Source: Thermoplasmata archaeon
GTDB taxonomy: Archaea; Thermoplasmatota; Thermoplasmata; Sysuiplasmatales; Sysuiplasmataceae
Reading direction: 5' to 3'
DNA: 64,000 nucleotides
NCBI GenBank assembly: GCA_021806165.1
Contig: JAJZXY010000004.1
Location: forward strand, 1-64,000
Shown: piece by piece, positions 37,379-45,842 of the stretch
Numbering within the stretch: the stretch's first letter is position 1
Layout of the letters: the number at the start of each line of letters is the position of its first letter
Position numbers and translations under genes: made by a program
The notes under the pieces: model-generated
Told to the model about the DNA's origin: nothing
The model's input: the letters and a program-made list of their open reading frames with translations, nothing else
Database searches by the model: none

Positions 37379-37380
37379 GT

Positions 37381-38769
37381 TCACATTTCAGACTCCACTT
37401 CCCTCAGGGAGCTGTCGAATATCTCCAGACCCCTGCCCACCAGTTCATCCTCGATTGTAAGCGGTGCCATGAAGCGCATGACGTTTCCATAGTGGCCGCA
37501 TGTATGCATTAGCACACCCTTCCTGAACAACCTGTCCCTCAGAGAGCGAGCTGCAGACTGGGAGGGGGCGCGACTCTTCCTGTCTTCCACAAGTTCCACC
37601 CCTATCATGAATCCCAGTCCCCTTACTTCTCCGATTGATCTGCTGCCTGATGCAATCTCCTCAAAATGCGCCTTCACCCTCGCACCCACTTTCGAGACTC
37701 TGGAGAGCGTGTTGCTTTCCTTGAGGTGCTTCAGGATTGCATCACCCGCGGCAAGTGCAATGGGGTTGCCGCGGTAGGTGCCGAGGTGGAATCCGGGAGG
37801 GAGATCTTCATCGTACTCCCGGCGGTAGGTGATCATCGAGTTTGGAATGCCCCCGCCTATTGCCTTTGAAATGCACATGATATCCGGCGTGATGGAGGAG
37901 TGCTCCGATGCCCATATGCGCCCCGTTCTTCCAACACCGCTCTGCACCTCGTCCACTATCAGTGGAATTGAATGCTTTTCGGTGACCTCACGCAGCATGG
38001 GAAGGAAATCTGGCGGTGGAACTATATAACCACCCTCCCCCTGAACGGGCTCCACCAGAACACCTGCGATGGAGTCGGGCCCGGAACTCGTGTCACGTAT
38101 CAGGTATTCCAGCGTATCGACAACGCTCTTCGACTCGTCACCCTCCCGCACGGAGTAGGGGAATCTGTAGGTATACGGGTAGGGGAGGTGATGTACGCCG
38201 TAGGAGGGCAGTGATGCATACTCCCGGTAGTGCCTGTTCGCGGTGGCCCCGATGATGCCGCCATGAACGCCGTGGTAGGCTCCGCCGAAGGCGACAATTG
38301 TTCTCCTTCCTGTAACGTGCCTTGCGAGACTGACAGCAGCCTCGCATGCATCTGCCCCCGTGACAGTGAACATTGTCCTGCTGTTGTTCCTGAGATCTCC
38401 AGGCAGGGTTGAGTTGAGCGTCTTGAGAAACGAGGTTCTTGCAGGCACGGGCATCTCATTGATGTGGGAGATGGCTTCGAGCTGCCCCCTCATGGCATTT
38501 ACCACTAAAGGGTTCGCATGGCCCAGGTTGATCACGCAGACGCCTGCAAACCAGTCAACGAAAACGTTGCCGTCCATGTCGCGGATAGAGGAGTTCCTGC
38601 CCTCCGCAATTGCGACAGGAAAGAAGGAGGTGTATGTCCTTGACAGTGTCTCCAGCTCATTCTGAACATCAAGTATCTCCTTCGATCTCGGGCCTGGAAG
38701 TTCGGTCTTTACCGAAGGCGCGTCCGGGTAGCTTGAAAAAGTTGCCGGCATCTGATTCAACATCCACAC
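37381..38769 (-). CDS. Class III PLP-dependent aminotransferase / amino acid racemase family
   Basis: A 462-residue fold-type I enzyme. PLP site: LIVDEVQSGVGRTG (Asp), the Schiff-base Lys in CISKAIGGG, TGADACEAAVSLAR (phosphate binding) and GTYRGNPIALAAG. The N-terminal PGPRSKEILDVQNE and overall length match archaeal proteins of the 4-aminobutyrate aminotransferase / broad-substrate amino acid racemase group, so the substrate is uncertain. The start is GTG 38769 or ATG 38763. A TATA-like tttattaata around 38791-38800 favours a leaderless ATG. Divergent from the CPBP gene. Confidence 0.85.
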   Translation of the reverse strand: MWMLNQMPATFSSYPDAPSVKTELPGPRSKEILDVQNELETLSRTYTSFFPVAIAEGRNSSIRDMDGNVFVDWFAGVCVINLGHANPLVVNAMRGQLEAISHINEMPVPARTSFLKTLNSTLPGDLRNNSRTMFTVTGADACEAAVSLARHVTGRRTIVAFGGAYHGVHGGIIGATANRHYREYASLPSYGVHHLPYPYTYRFPYSVREGDESKSVVDTLEYLIRDTSSGPDSIAGVLVEPVQGEGGYIVPPPDFLPMLREVTEKHSIPLIVDEVQSGVGRTGRIWASEHSSITPDIMCISKAIGGGIPNSMITYRREYDEDLPPGFHLGTYRGNPIALAAGDAILKHLKESNTLSRVSKVGARVKAHFEEIASGSRSIGEVRGLGFMIGVELVEDRKSRAPSQSAARSLRDRLFRKGVLMHTCGHYGNVMRFMAPLTIEDELVGRGLEIFDSSLREVESEM

Positions 38770-38908
38770 ACGAGATTGCGTGGAATGATATTAATAAAGC
38801 GCAGCTCGATGGGAACAGCTACTAATAGGAAATGGAATAGTACAAGGCCGGGACAGGAGCGCAGGCAGCCTGCAGGGAGGAAATTCCGTTAAGAGCGGAG
38901 ATCGAAAT

Positions 38909-40444
38909 ATGGACAGCGCAGATAGCGAAAACAGGCAGAGGGTTGAATGCTACAACTGCTACAGGCTGATGCCTGCCGACTCGAAGTTCTGCCCATACTG
39001 CGGGCATAACCAGCAGGAAAAGAGTGGCTACACGCTGAGGACAGGAGGGCAGCAGCCAGCTGAAGCGGCCGCCCACGGGGCAGAGGTACCCGCTGCCGCG
39101 CCCGCCGCATATTCACCACCGGGGCCGGCGCCTGTGCAGCATCCCTATGGTGGCCAGCCGTACGCTTCCGGGGGAGGCACATATGCCGCTAGGGAAGGCG
39201 TAAACTGGGTCGACGTAGCGAAATACGGCGGCGTGATCGGCACAATACTGTTCATAATTGTCCTTGTGATGGAATTCGCGGCAGTACTCTACGGCTTCAC
39301 CTACCTGCAGCAGATGAATTCCTTTCCCTACTTCTACCCGTTCTACTTCATCACGCCGTATGTTATCGGGCTGTTCATAATAGGAGGGGTGGGATACAGC
39401 ATCGTATATGTCCTCTTCGTGATGATAGCTGCCGTATCGCTTGCATATGTCCTCAGGGGTTCAGCCAGCTTTGCCAAGGAACTTAGGCCAATATCACGAG
39501 GCATATCCTCAAGCACGATCTTCCTGATAGCAACGCTGGTCATGACCTATTACTTCATAAGCATAGTCGTGGAAGTTGTACTGCTTGGCCTCGGATCGAG
39601 CGTCAGCTCGCCTAATTTCAGCGCCAGCCCGTGGTACATGGAGGTTTTCGGTTTTGTTTTCGCACCGGTCTGGGAGGAGATAGCTGTCAGAGTGCTGCTC
39701 CTTGGCCTCCCCCTTATGATAATAAGCGCACTTGCAGGGAAGACGGACAGGCCTTGGTGGAGGTACCTCACCGGTGGAAATCTCCGGATGTCGCCTGCGG
39801 CTGTCTTCTTCCTCATCCTGTCCAGTGTCATGTTCGGCCTGGGCCACTGGCTTGCAGGATCAGGGTGGGGTGCATGGAAAATATTTCCGGCGGCGGTTGC
39901 TGGCCTGTTCATGGGATTTCTTTTCCTCAAGAAGGGCCTTTTTGCTGCCATAATCTTCCATTTCAGCGTCGACACACAGGCATTGCTTATCCTGTCACCC
40001 AACAGCAACATAGGCATCACTTACATGATCAGCGTGGTCACCATAATCTGGGTCATCATAGGAGCGGTATTCTTCATCTACTACCTGCTTGTAATGCTGA
40101 GTTTCATCTCATCCAGGGACCTTCTTCCCAGGAAGGTTGGAGAACGCTACAGAAATGCGGGTGCGGCAGCGGCCTCTGCCTCAGCGGCACCACCGCAGCA
40201 GTACCAGCCGCAGGAGCCGCGGCCTCCTGCGGTGGCACCTCCTCCTCCAAAACAGGAACTGCATCCGTACAGACCTCCAGGGTTTGCCGGGGGAAACGTT
40301 ATGCGGGACCCGCATATGCCTGCGCCTGTCATTCCGGGAGAGCCCGTCTTCGGCTACATGTGCAGCAACTGCGGAAGCATGGAGGCGAAGTATGCAGACG
40401 GTAAATTCGTCTGCGTCTACTGCGGCCACGAAAGTGAGAAATGA
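38909..40444 (+). CDS. CPBP-family intramembrane metalloprotease with zinc ribbons at both ends
   Basis: A 511-residue membrane protein. N-terminal zinc ribbon CYNCYRLMPADSKFCPYCG (about 12-30), Pro/Ala/Gly-rich linker to about 95, then about eight hydrophobic helices. The CPBP (CaaX protease/bacteriocin-processing) motifs are in order: WEEIAVR (EExxxR), FGLGH (FxxxH) and HFSVD (HxxxD). A Pro-rich linker leads to a second zinc ribbon (CSNCG ... CVYCGHE) at the C terminus. Family members cleave within or at membranes, often prenylated or leader peptides. The zinc ribbons suggest a substrate- or partner-binding role, which is inference. Confidence 0.85.
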   Translation: MDSADSENRQRVECYNCYRLMPADSKFCPYCGHNQQEKSGYTLRTGGQQPAEAAAHGAEVPAAAPAAYSPPGPAPVQHPYGGQPYASGGGTYAAREGVNWVDVAKYGGVIGTILFIIVLVMEFAAVLYGFTYLQQMNSFPYFYPFYFITPYVIGLFIIGGVGYSIVYVLFVMIAAVSLAYVLRGSASFAKELRPISRGISSSTIFLIATLVMTYYFISIVVEVVLLGLGSSVSSPNFSASPWYMEVFGFVFAPVWEEIAVRVLLLGLPLMIISALAGKTDRPWWRYLTGGNLRMSPAAVFFLILSSVMFGLGHWLAGSGWGAWKIFPAAVAGLFMGFLFLKKGLFAAIIFHFSVDTQALLILSPNSNIGITYMISVVTIIWVIIGAVFFIYYLLVMLSFISSRDLLPRKVGERYRNAGAAAASASAAPPQQYQPQEPRPPAVAPPPPKQELHPYRPPGFAGGNVMRDPHMPAPVIPGEPVFGYMCSNCGSMEAKYADGKFVCVYCGHESEK

Positions 40445-41197
40445 TCAGGGGATGCCTTCCAGGAAAGCTCTGCCCTCGGCTGCACCTTCAAGAGTCGCGG
40501 ACTCGATGACCACAGGCAGACCGGTCTCCCGTATGAAATGAAGGGGTGTGGATACATCGAGCGAGCCTGTGCCTACAGGCAGATGCCCGTCTGACCTGCC
40601 GTCATTGTCGCTGAGGTGAACCATGCCTATGCTATCCCCCTCCGCGATGAATTCATTCAGGCTGCCATCAAGTGAAGCATGTGAGATGTCGAGGCATATT
40701 CCGGCTCTCGTTCCGGCCGTAAGCATCTTCATCTCCCTCGCGCTTGAGCCGATTGCATCCGTGCCTGATGCGTTCTCGACAAGGATGGAAACGCCGAGTG
40801 AAGTGGCGAGCGCTGAAAGGCTCTTGAGGCTCTCACGCGCAAGCAGAAAAGATCGCTCCCTCTCCCCGTGGGACAGAAGGGTGCAGCGCCCGGGATGCAG
40901 GACGAAACTTCCTATGCCGAGCGAGGCTCCAACCCTAATGCATGAGGCAACTTCAGTTACGGACGCAAGCCTGATCGCGCGGTTGAGGCTGGCAATATTG
41001 ATGTCACTGAAGGGGGCATGGACTGTGTATGCTATGTCATAGGACTGGGACATATCGGCGAATTCCTTCGAAATCAGGTCCATGGAATGCTTTCCCTCTG
41101 CCACGATCTGCCACCCGTCAAACTTCTCGGCAACTGATTCCAGTGCCCTTGAAAAGGGAATCAGGGAGAGGGAGGCACACGATACGTGGAATTTCAT
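40445..41197 (-). CDS. Xylose isomerase-like TIM-barrel protein (sugar isomerase/AP endonuclease 2 superfamily)
   Basis: A 250-residue TIM barrel. Superfamily features are YTVHAPFSDINIAS (strand 2/3), GSFVLHPG (metal-binding His), VSILVENASG (Glu), GICLDISHAS (Asp-His) and MVHLSDNDG (His). These are the metal ligands of endonuclease IV/xylose isomerase-like enzymes. Substrate not predictable. It begins where the UPF0201 gene ends (4 nt overlap) and meets the CPBP gene head to head at its 3' end. Confidence 0.8.
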   Translation of the reverse strand: MKFHVSCASLSLIPFSRALESVAEKFDGWQIVAEGKHSMDLISKEFADMSQSYDIAYTVHAPFSDINIASLNRAIRLASVTEVASCIRVGASLGIGSFVLHPGRCTLLSHGERERSFLLARESLKSLSALATSLGVSILVENASGTDAIGSSAREMKMLTAGTRAGICLDISHASLDGSLNEFIAEGDSIGMVHLSDNDGRSDGHLPVGTGSLDVSTPLHFIRETGLPVVIESATLEGAAEGRAFLEGIP

Positions 41198-41625
41198 CCT
41201 GCCTCAACCTCTCCCTGTGACTCTGCTTGATCGCGCCGGGCAGTGAGGAAGCCGACAGCGTCGAGCTCCTTCTCGAAATACAGGAGCGGATCGGGCAGTT
41301 CGCCTCCGAACTCTATTGAGCCCAGTGGTTTTGGCTCATCCACCACGTTGACCTTCGAGACGCAGGCAGCCTGCTTGTTGAGTTTCAGTGAAAAACGGCT
41401 GCCGGTACTTGATCTACCCACAGCCTGGAGAAAGGCGTACCTTGTCTTCTGGTCGGTGATTAGCCTGACGAGATGCTCCACACTGTCAAAAGAGGCCGAG
41501 ATTCTTCCGGGGGCGCGTTCGGTTGCGGCTTCAGGGAAGAGGCTGAGCAGGGCAGCCTCAACCTTGTCCGGGTCCTCGGAGGGAAAGACAGGAGCATTTG
41601 CCCAGAATGTAATCTTCGGTTCCAT
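41194..41625 (-). CDS. UPF0201-family archaeal protein
   Basis: About 143 residues from ATG 41625 (MEPKITFWANAPVFPSEDPD); the track's earlier start at 41787 adds a basic, non-native extension. Family landmarks are VFPSEDPDKVEAALLSLFP at the N terminus and FSLKLNKQAACVSKVNVVDE, then PLGSIEF. UPF0201 proteins are archaeal and sometimes described as RNA-binding related; no reaction is established that I know of. A negatively charged C-terminal tail follows. It overlaps the TIM-barrel gene. Confidence 0.75.
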   Translation of the reverse strand: MEPKITFWANAPVFPSEDPDKVEAALLSLFPEAATERAPGRISASFDSVEHLVRLITDQKTRYAFLQAVGRSSTGSRFSLKLNKQAACVSKVNVVDEPKPLGSIEFGGELPDPLLYFEKELDAVGFLTARRDQAESQGEVEAG

Positions 41626-41775
41626 GGCTCCAGGATGATTGCAGTCGCTGCTTATACCTTGTTTCCCGGGCTGGCGATGCCTACGGAGCGTACAACCTGC
41701 TCGGCGGGGAGAACCGTACTTGAAGTTCGAATTTGCCAACTGTTTATTATCTTGTAGGCCATTTCTGATGGCACG

Positions 41776-42705
41776 ATGCAGGAGCACCTCTTCACAGTGG
41801 GCATTTGCGCCACGAATGACAGGGGCAGCATGCCCAGGCTGTTGGGGAACATAACGGCGGAAAAACTTCCAGCAGGCTGCTTTATTTCGGATATGGTCAT
41901 AGTGGTCAGCGGCAGCACTGACGGGACGGAGAGGATTGCGGAATCATTCAGGCCGGCATTCAGCAGGACGCTTATTGTGGAGGATAGCAGGAGGGGCAAG
42001 GCGGAAGCTGTCAACAGGATAATGAGCTGCATGAGGGGGAATTACCTGATACTGGTCAATGGCGATGCATTGCCTGAACTAGGTGCACTTTCCCGCATCA
42101 TGGAGTCGCTTTCAACGGGCGAATATTCGGTTGCCTGCGCCCTTCCAGTCCCTGCCGACTCGGAGTGCAGCAGGATCGTGGGTTGCCTGACATCGTTCCT
42201 CTGGTCCCTGCACAACAGCACCATGGAAAGGCTTCAGCAGGGGAGCGAGAATATCCACTTGACGGACGAAATGATAGGGCTCTCAGCCGCGGCGGTCAGC
42301 CCTCTGCCTGAAGGCACTGTGAATGATGGCGCATATATCGCTGTTAGAGCCCAGCATTACGGACATAAGACGGGATTCTGCAGAGATGCAAGAGTCACCG
42401 TATCGGTGCCTGCAGGCCTGGCCGGTCTCCTGAGGCAGCGCAGAAGAATACTGTATGGCCACATGCTTGTAAAGGAGATGACAGGCTCGGCTCCGGGGAC
42501 TGTTGAATTCAAGTTCAAGGAAAGACCTGTATTATGCGCAGGCATACTGTTTTCCCAGCTTCGCGCAGAGCCCAGGAATCTTCTTCTTCTGCCGCTTCTG
42601 GTTTCTGTCGAAATGCTCGCTATGTTCGGTGCTTTGAGGGACAGAAAGAGGAGATTCCAGATGCACACCATCTGGAAAAGAGTGAAGAACGCCGCATGGA
42701 GGTGA
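41776..42705 (+). CDS. Family 2 glycosyltransferase
   Basis: A 309-residue GT-A fold enzyme. The nucleotide-binding strand begins TVGICATNDRG, followed by VVSGSTDGTERIA, the DxD-like region in LILVNGDALP (NGD), and DGAYIAVRAQHYGH with a QRRRI..G motif (RQRRRILYGHM) as in processive GT2 enzymes. A single hydrophobic helix (about 268-290, NLLLLPLLVSVEMLAMF) may anchor it at the membrane. The next gene follows after 3 nt, so the two form a pair. Confidence 0.8.
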   Translation: MQEHLFTVGICATNDRGSMPRLLGNITAEKLPAGCFISDMVIVVSGSTDGTERIAESFRPAFSRTLIVEDSRRGKAEAVNRIMSCMRGNYLILVNGDALPELGALSRIMESLSTGEYSVACALPVPADSECSRIVGCLTSFLWSLHNSTMERLQQGSENIHLTDEMIGLSAAAVSPLPEGTVNDGAYIAVRAQHYGHKTGFCRDARVTVSVPAGLAGLLRQRRRILYGHMLVKEMTGSAPGTVEFKFKERPVLCAGILFSQLRAEPRNLLLLPLLVSVEMLAMFGALRDRKRRFQMHTIWKRVKNAAWR

Positions 42706-42708
42706 AGC

Positions 42709-43626
42709 TTGGCCGGAGTTGCCGCAGGGGTTGGAAGCGGGTGCGAAGAGGACGCACTCCTGTCTGAACTTGGACAGTCGGCAAGATTTGGAGGGGTGAT
42801 GGGAAGGGATGAGATCCTGCGCTGGTCCTGGTATGATGGCGGAGTGTCCGATACTGGCGATTCACTTGACAGACTCCTCAGGAAGGGATATGTCCTTGAA
42901 AGGGATGGCTTCCTGACTGTTGCTGGAATGGGACACCTCTTTGCTTCTGGGAATCTTGGAAGGGAAAGGGCGGGAAGCAGGCTCAGGACGGGTGCCTGTT
43001 TCATTGAGGAACTCAGCTCATCATGCCCTGGAGTGATGATGGCGGGGGTGAGCGGTTCGGTGTCATACGGCACTTCCCGCAAGGATGATGATATTGACAT
43101 TCTGCTTATCACCACCGGAGGCTCACTCTGGAAGGTGGTGAAACATGCCCTGCTGGAGGCAAGGAGGAGAAGGAGAATTGACCCTGACATGCCGGTGATT
43201 TGCCTCAGCTACTGCATGGAATATGACTCATTCAGGGATGAGGTTGCTTCTCACCGAAGCAGGCTTTTTGCCAGGGATTTCCTGCGCTTGAAGACATTTA
43301 CGGGTGCAGGTGTCTACAGGCAGCTGCTATCTGAGAACGACTGGATCGGCGATTACTACCCCCGGATCTATGCCGAGAGGATGAAGGCGCTGGAAGAGTG
43401 CTCAACGCGCACCCAACCTTCGCCCTGTGCCGCCGACAGGCTGGAATATGCATCGGTGGGGAGCTACCTGAGGCTGTCTGCGCTAGCCAGGAATGTGCTA
43501 TTCAGGATTCGGGGAAGGAAGGACAGGGCATTCAGGGCCATAGTGAGCAGGGACAGGTGCATTTACGAGTCTGGCAAGTGGAAAGAGCTGGAATCCGGTC
43601 TTGAGCCTTTGAACACTGTCATTTGA
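42709..43626 (+). CDS. Winged-helix and nucleotidyltransferase-domain protein
   Basis: A 305-residue protein. The N-terminal ~90 residues look like a winged helix (DEILRWSWYDGGVSDTGDSL, DGFLTVAGMG). The middle carries a polymerase-beta-like nucleotidyltransferase motif SGSVSYGTSRKDDDIDILLI (GS...DxD at about 108-124). The C-terminal ~130 residues are helical and Arg-rich. It starts TTG 42709. It lies 3 nt after a GT2 gene, so a role in transferring a nucleotidyl group in the same surface or sugar pathway is possible, but a toxin-antitoxin-like or tRNA-linked role cannot be excluded. Confidence 0.7.
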   Translation: MAGVAAGVGSGCEEDALLSELGQSARFGGVMGRDEILRWSWYDGGVSDTGDSLDRLLRKGYVLERDGFLTVAGMGHLFASGNLGRERAGSRLRTGACFIEELSSSCPGVMMAGVSGSVSYGTSRKDDDIDILLITTGGSLWKVVKHALLEARRRRRIDPDMPVICLSYCMEYDSFRDEVASHRSRLFARDFLRLKTFTGAGVYRQLLSENDWIGDYYPRIYAERMKALEECSTRTQPSPCAADRLEYASVGSYLRLSALARNVLFRIRGRKDRAFRAIVSRDRCIYESGKWKELESGLEPLNTVI

Positions 43627-43708
43627 CAGAATGTTCTTAAACTAACTATGCAAATGATGCTGTTTCCATCAATTTTATGAAAAAATGAGACTGATTTCCT
43701 GTGAAATT

Positions 43709-43717
43709 CTTAAATAT
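43709..43717 (+). promoter_or_regulatory. TATA box of glnA
   Basis: cttaaatat sits about 48 nt ahead of the glnA ATG, predicting a transcript start near 43738 and a leader of about 20 nt. The surrounding 120 nt are AT-rich compared with the coding background. Confidence 0.55.
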
Positions 43718-43759
43718 GGATTGAAAAATGGCTAGTACATAGCACGGAGTTGCCCTGAA

Positions 43760-45211
43760 ATGAAGAATCATCAACTTAAGCCGGCCGATGCACTTGAGAG
43801 TATTGAAAAAGAAGGCGTGAGATGGGTAGATCTGCACTTCACAGACCTTCTTGGTGGCCTGCAGCATATCACTCTCCCCGCGTCGACCATCAACGAATCA
43901 AGTTTCAAGCATGGCGTGAACAAGCTTGACGGCTCTTCCATCAGGGGATTCAAGGAGATACATGAATCGGATATGGTTATGAAGCCAGATCCTTCCACCT
44001 ATGCTGTGCTTCCATTCTACCCGCCTGAGCACAAGACGGCGAGGTTCATTGTAGACATTTACGAAGGTGACAACAAGGGCAGGTTCACCAGGGATCCCAG
44101 GTTCGTTGCAGAGAAGGCCGTCTCTTATGCCAAGGATGGCGGATATGATGCGACATACTGGGGACCTGAGCCGGAGTTCTTCGTTTTTGACGGCATACGG
44201 GTGACACCCACGCACCTCAGCGCAAGGGATGCATGGGCGGGTTCGGGCTACGAGATAATCTCGCGGGAATCACCGTGGTACAACGACGGCGGAAAGGAAA
44301 CACCAATCAGGTTCAAGGAAGGATATTACCCTGCACCACCGCAGGATACGCTTGCGGATTTCAGGAACGAGGCCGCCGCAATTTTAATGGACAGTTTCGG
44401 GCTCGAGGTCGATGCACACCACCACGAGGTTGCTACAGGAGGGCAGTGCGAGCTCAACCTGCACTATTCGGAGCTTGTCCCTACAGCAGACAGCGTCATA
44501 ACCATGAAATACGTGCTCAAGAACGTTGCAAGGAAGATGGGCAAGGTGTGTACCTGGATGCCCAAGCCGATATATGGCGACAATGCTTCCGGAATGCATA
44601 TACACCAGAGTCTCTGGAGCTCAGGAAAGAATGCGTTCTACGACCCTTCCGACGAATATGCCGAGCTTAGCCAGACGGGGCGCTACTACATTGGCGGTCT
44701 CATGGAGCATGCAAGGGCGCTCTGCGCAATAACAAACCCGACGACAAACTCATACAGGAGGCTTGTCCCGGGCTACGAGGCACCGGTTTTCATTGCCTGG
44801 AGCAAAAGGAACAGGTCGGCAAACATAAGGATACCGATGTACGAGAGGGGAGAGGAGAAGAGCAAGCGCCTCGAGTACAGAACGCCTGACCCGAGCGCCA
44901 ACATCTACCTTGCAGAGGCAGCGCTCCTTGCAGCAGGAATAGACGGCATAAAGAAGAAGATAGATCCGGGCAACCCTGTCGACCGCGACATATACAAGCT
45001 CGCTGAGATAGACAGGAATGAGCTCGGGGTCAGGGAACTGCCTGGAAGTCTCAAGGAGAGTGTGGAGGAACTTGAATCTGACCACGACTTCCTTATGCCT
45101 GTTTTCAGTTCCGACCTTATAGAGAGGCATATTGAGATGAAGAAGGATGAATTCCTCAATGTGGCGCTGAGAACCACCCCCTATGAAGTATACAGATACA
45201 TGGACATCTGA
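43760..45211 (+). CDS. glnA: Glutamine synthetase, type I
   Basis: Makes glutamine from glutamate, ammonia and ATP. The 483-residue GSI protein has an N-terminal beta-grasp (WVDLHFTDLLGGLQH), the latch KLDGSSIRGFKEIHESDM, metal ligands in GPEPEFFVFD, ATP site MHIHQSLW, the NPTTNSYRRLVPGYEAP loop and the Arg in RLEYRTPDPSANIYL. It appears to be the alpha-type found in archaea; I see no clear adenylylation site in the expected C-terminal region. Its own promoter lies upstream. Product glutamine feeds CarA and TrpG encoded in this window. Confidence 0.95.
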   Translation: MKNHQLKPADALESIEKEGVRWVDLHFTDLLGGLQHITLPASTINESSFKHGVNKLDGSSIRGFKEIHESDMVMKPDPSTYAVLPFYPPEHKTARFIVDIYEGDNKGRFTRDPRFVAEKAVSYAKDGGYDATYWGPEPEFFVFDGIRVTPTHLSARDAWAGSGYEIISRESPWYNDGGKETPIRFKEGYYPAPPQDTLADFRNEAAAILMDSFGLEVDAHHHEVATGGQCELNLHYSELVPTADSVITMKYVLKNVARKMGKVCTWMPKPIYGDNASGMHIHQSLWSSGKNAFYDPSDEYAELSQTGRYYIGGLMEHARALCAITNPTTNSYRRLVPGYEAPVFIAWSKRNRSANIRIPMYERGEEKSKRLEYRTPDPSANIYLAEAALLAAGIDGIKKKIDPGNPVDRDIYKLAEIDRNELGVRELPGSLKESVEELESDHDFLMPVFSSDLIERHIEMKKDEFLNVALRTTPYEVYRYMDI

Positions 45212-45252
45212 GACTGACTGGTGACGCCGGGCGGTATAAGTGTTATAAACAA

Positions 45253-45270
45253 GCCTGTCAATCAACAGGC
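45253..45270. repeat. Inverted repeat abutting the rnp4 start codon
   Basis: gcctgt-caatca-acaggc forms a perfect 6-bp arm palindrome ending one base before the GTG of rnp4 and lying between its TATA-like element and predicted transcript start. It could be an operator or, if transcribed from upstream, a hairpin shielding the start. It may also be chance. Confidence 0.4.
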
Positions 45271-45591
45271 GTGTACCGAAGGGAAACGCAGGAAGCCAAG
45301 AGAATAGCAAGAGACAGGATAGAGGCGCTGTTCAACATGGCTGCCAGCCTTGCCGGCGAGGGAAAGGACGAACTCAGCCGCAGGTATGTGGCCCTCGCAA
45401 GGCGTATCGGGATGAAGGTCGACATACCGGTAGGACACAGGATGGACTACTGCAGGAAATGCAATTCATACATGCTGCCCTCGAGGAACTGCAGGGTACG
45501 TGTCACCAGGGGCAGAAAGATAATCGCCTGCCTCAACTGCGGACGCATATCCCGGTTCCCCTACCGCAGGAGGGAGGGGAGGGAGGACTGA
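45271..45591 (+). CDS. rnp4: Ribonuclease P protein component 4
   Basis: The Rpp21/Rpr2-type protein subunit of RNase P, which matures tRNA 5' ends. The 106-residue protein has helices (RIARDRIEALFNMAASLAG), RRYVALARRIGMKVDIPVGHR, and a zinc ribbon CRKCNSYMLPSRNC ... CLNCGR followed by RFPYRR. Start GTG 45271: the TATA-like ttataaac at 45242-45249 predicts a transcript beginning about at the GTG itself, i.e. leaderless. First gene of a translation-related trio with yhbY and serS. Confidence 0.92.
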   Translation: MYRRETQEAKRIARDRIEALFNMAASLAGEGKDELSRRYVALARRIGMKVDIPVGHRMDYCRKCNSYMLPSRNCRVRVTRGRKIIACLNCGRISRFPYRRREGRED

Positions 45592-45837
45592 TTGCCCCTG
45601 GAGAAGGAAGAAAGGAAGAAGGCGATGGCACTCAGGGCCACTGTCCTTGTAGGCAAGAACGGCGTGACTGAGAATATACTGAAGGAAGCAGTTGACCAGG
45701 TGAAGAAGAGCGGCCTGGTGAAAATAAGGTTCAATGGCCCCAAGGAGGATCTCGCCCTTTTCGAAGAGGGCATGCAGGGAAAGGCAACACTGGTGATGAA
45801 AGTCGGGAAGACACTGGTGTACAGGAAGAGAAGGTGA
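45592..45837 (+). CDS. yhbY: YhbY-like CRM-domain RNA-binding protein
   Basis: An 81-residue single CRM domain. Residues ALRATVLVGKNGVTENILKE contain the GKxG loop typical of YhbY, which binds pre-50S ribosomal RNA in bacteria; LVKIRFNG and LVMKVGKTLVYRKR complete the fold. It starts at TTG 45592 directly after the rnp4 stop, and its own stop overlaps the beginning of serS. Probably ribosome assembly or RNA maturation. Confidence 0.88.
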   Translation: MPLEKEERKKAMALRATVLVGKNGVTENILKEAVDQVKKSGLVKIRFNGPKEDLALFEEGMQGKATLVMKVGKTLVYRKRR

Positions 45838-45842
45838 GTCTG

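Noticed and set aside
42357-43190. 277-codon minus-strand ORF
   Set aside because: Antisense to the GT2 and nucleotidyltransferase genes, Ser/Arg/Pro-rich and motif-free.
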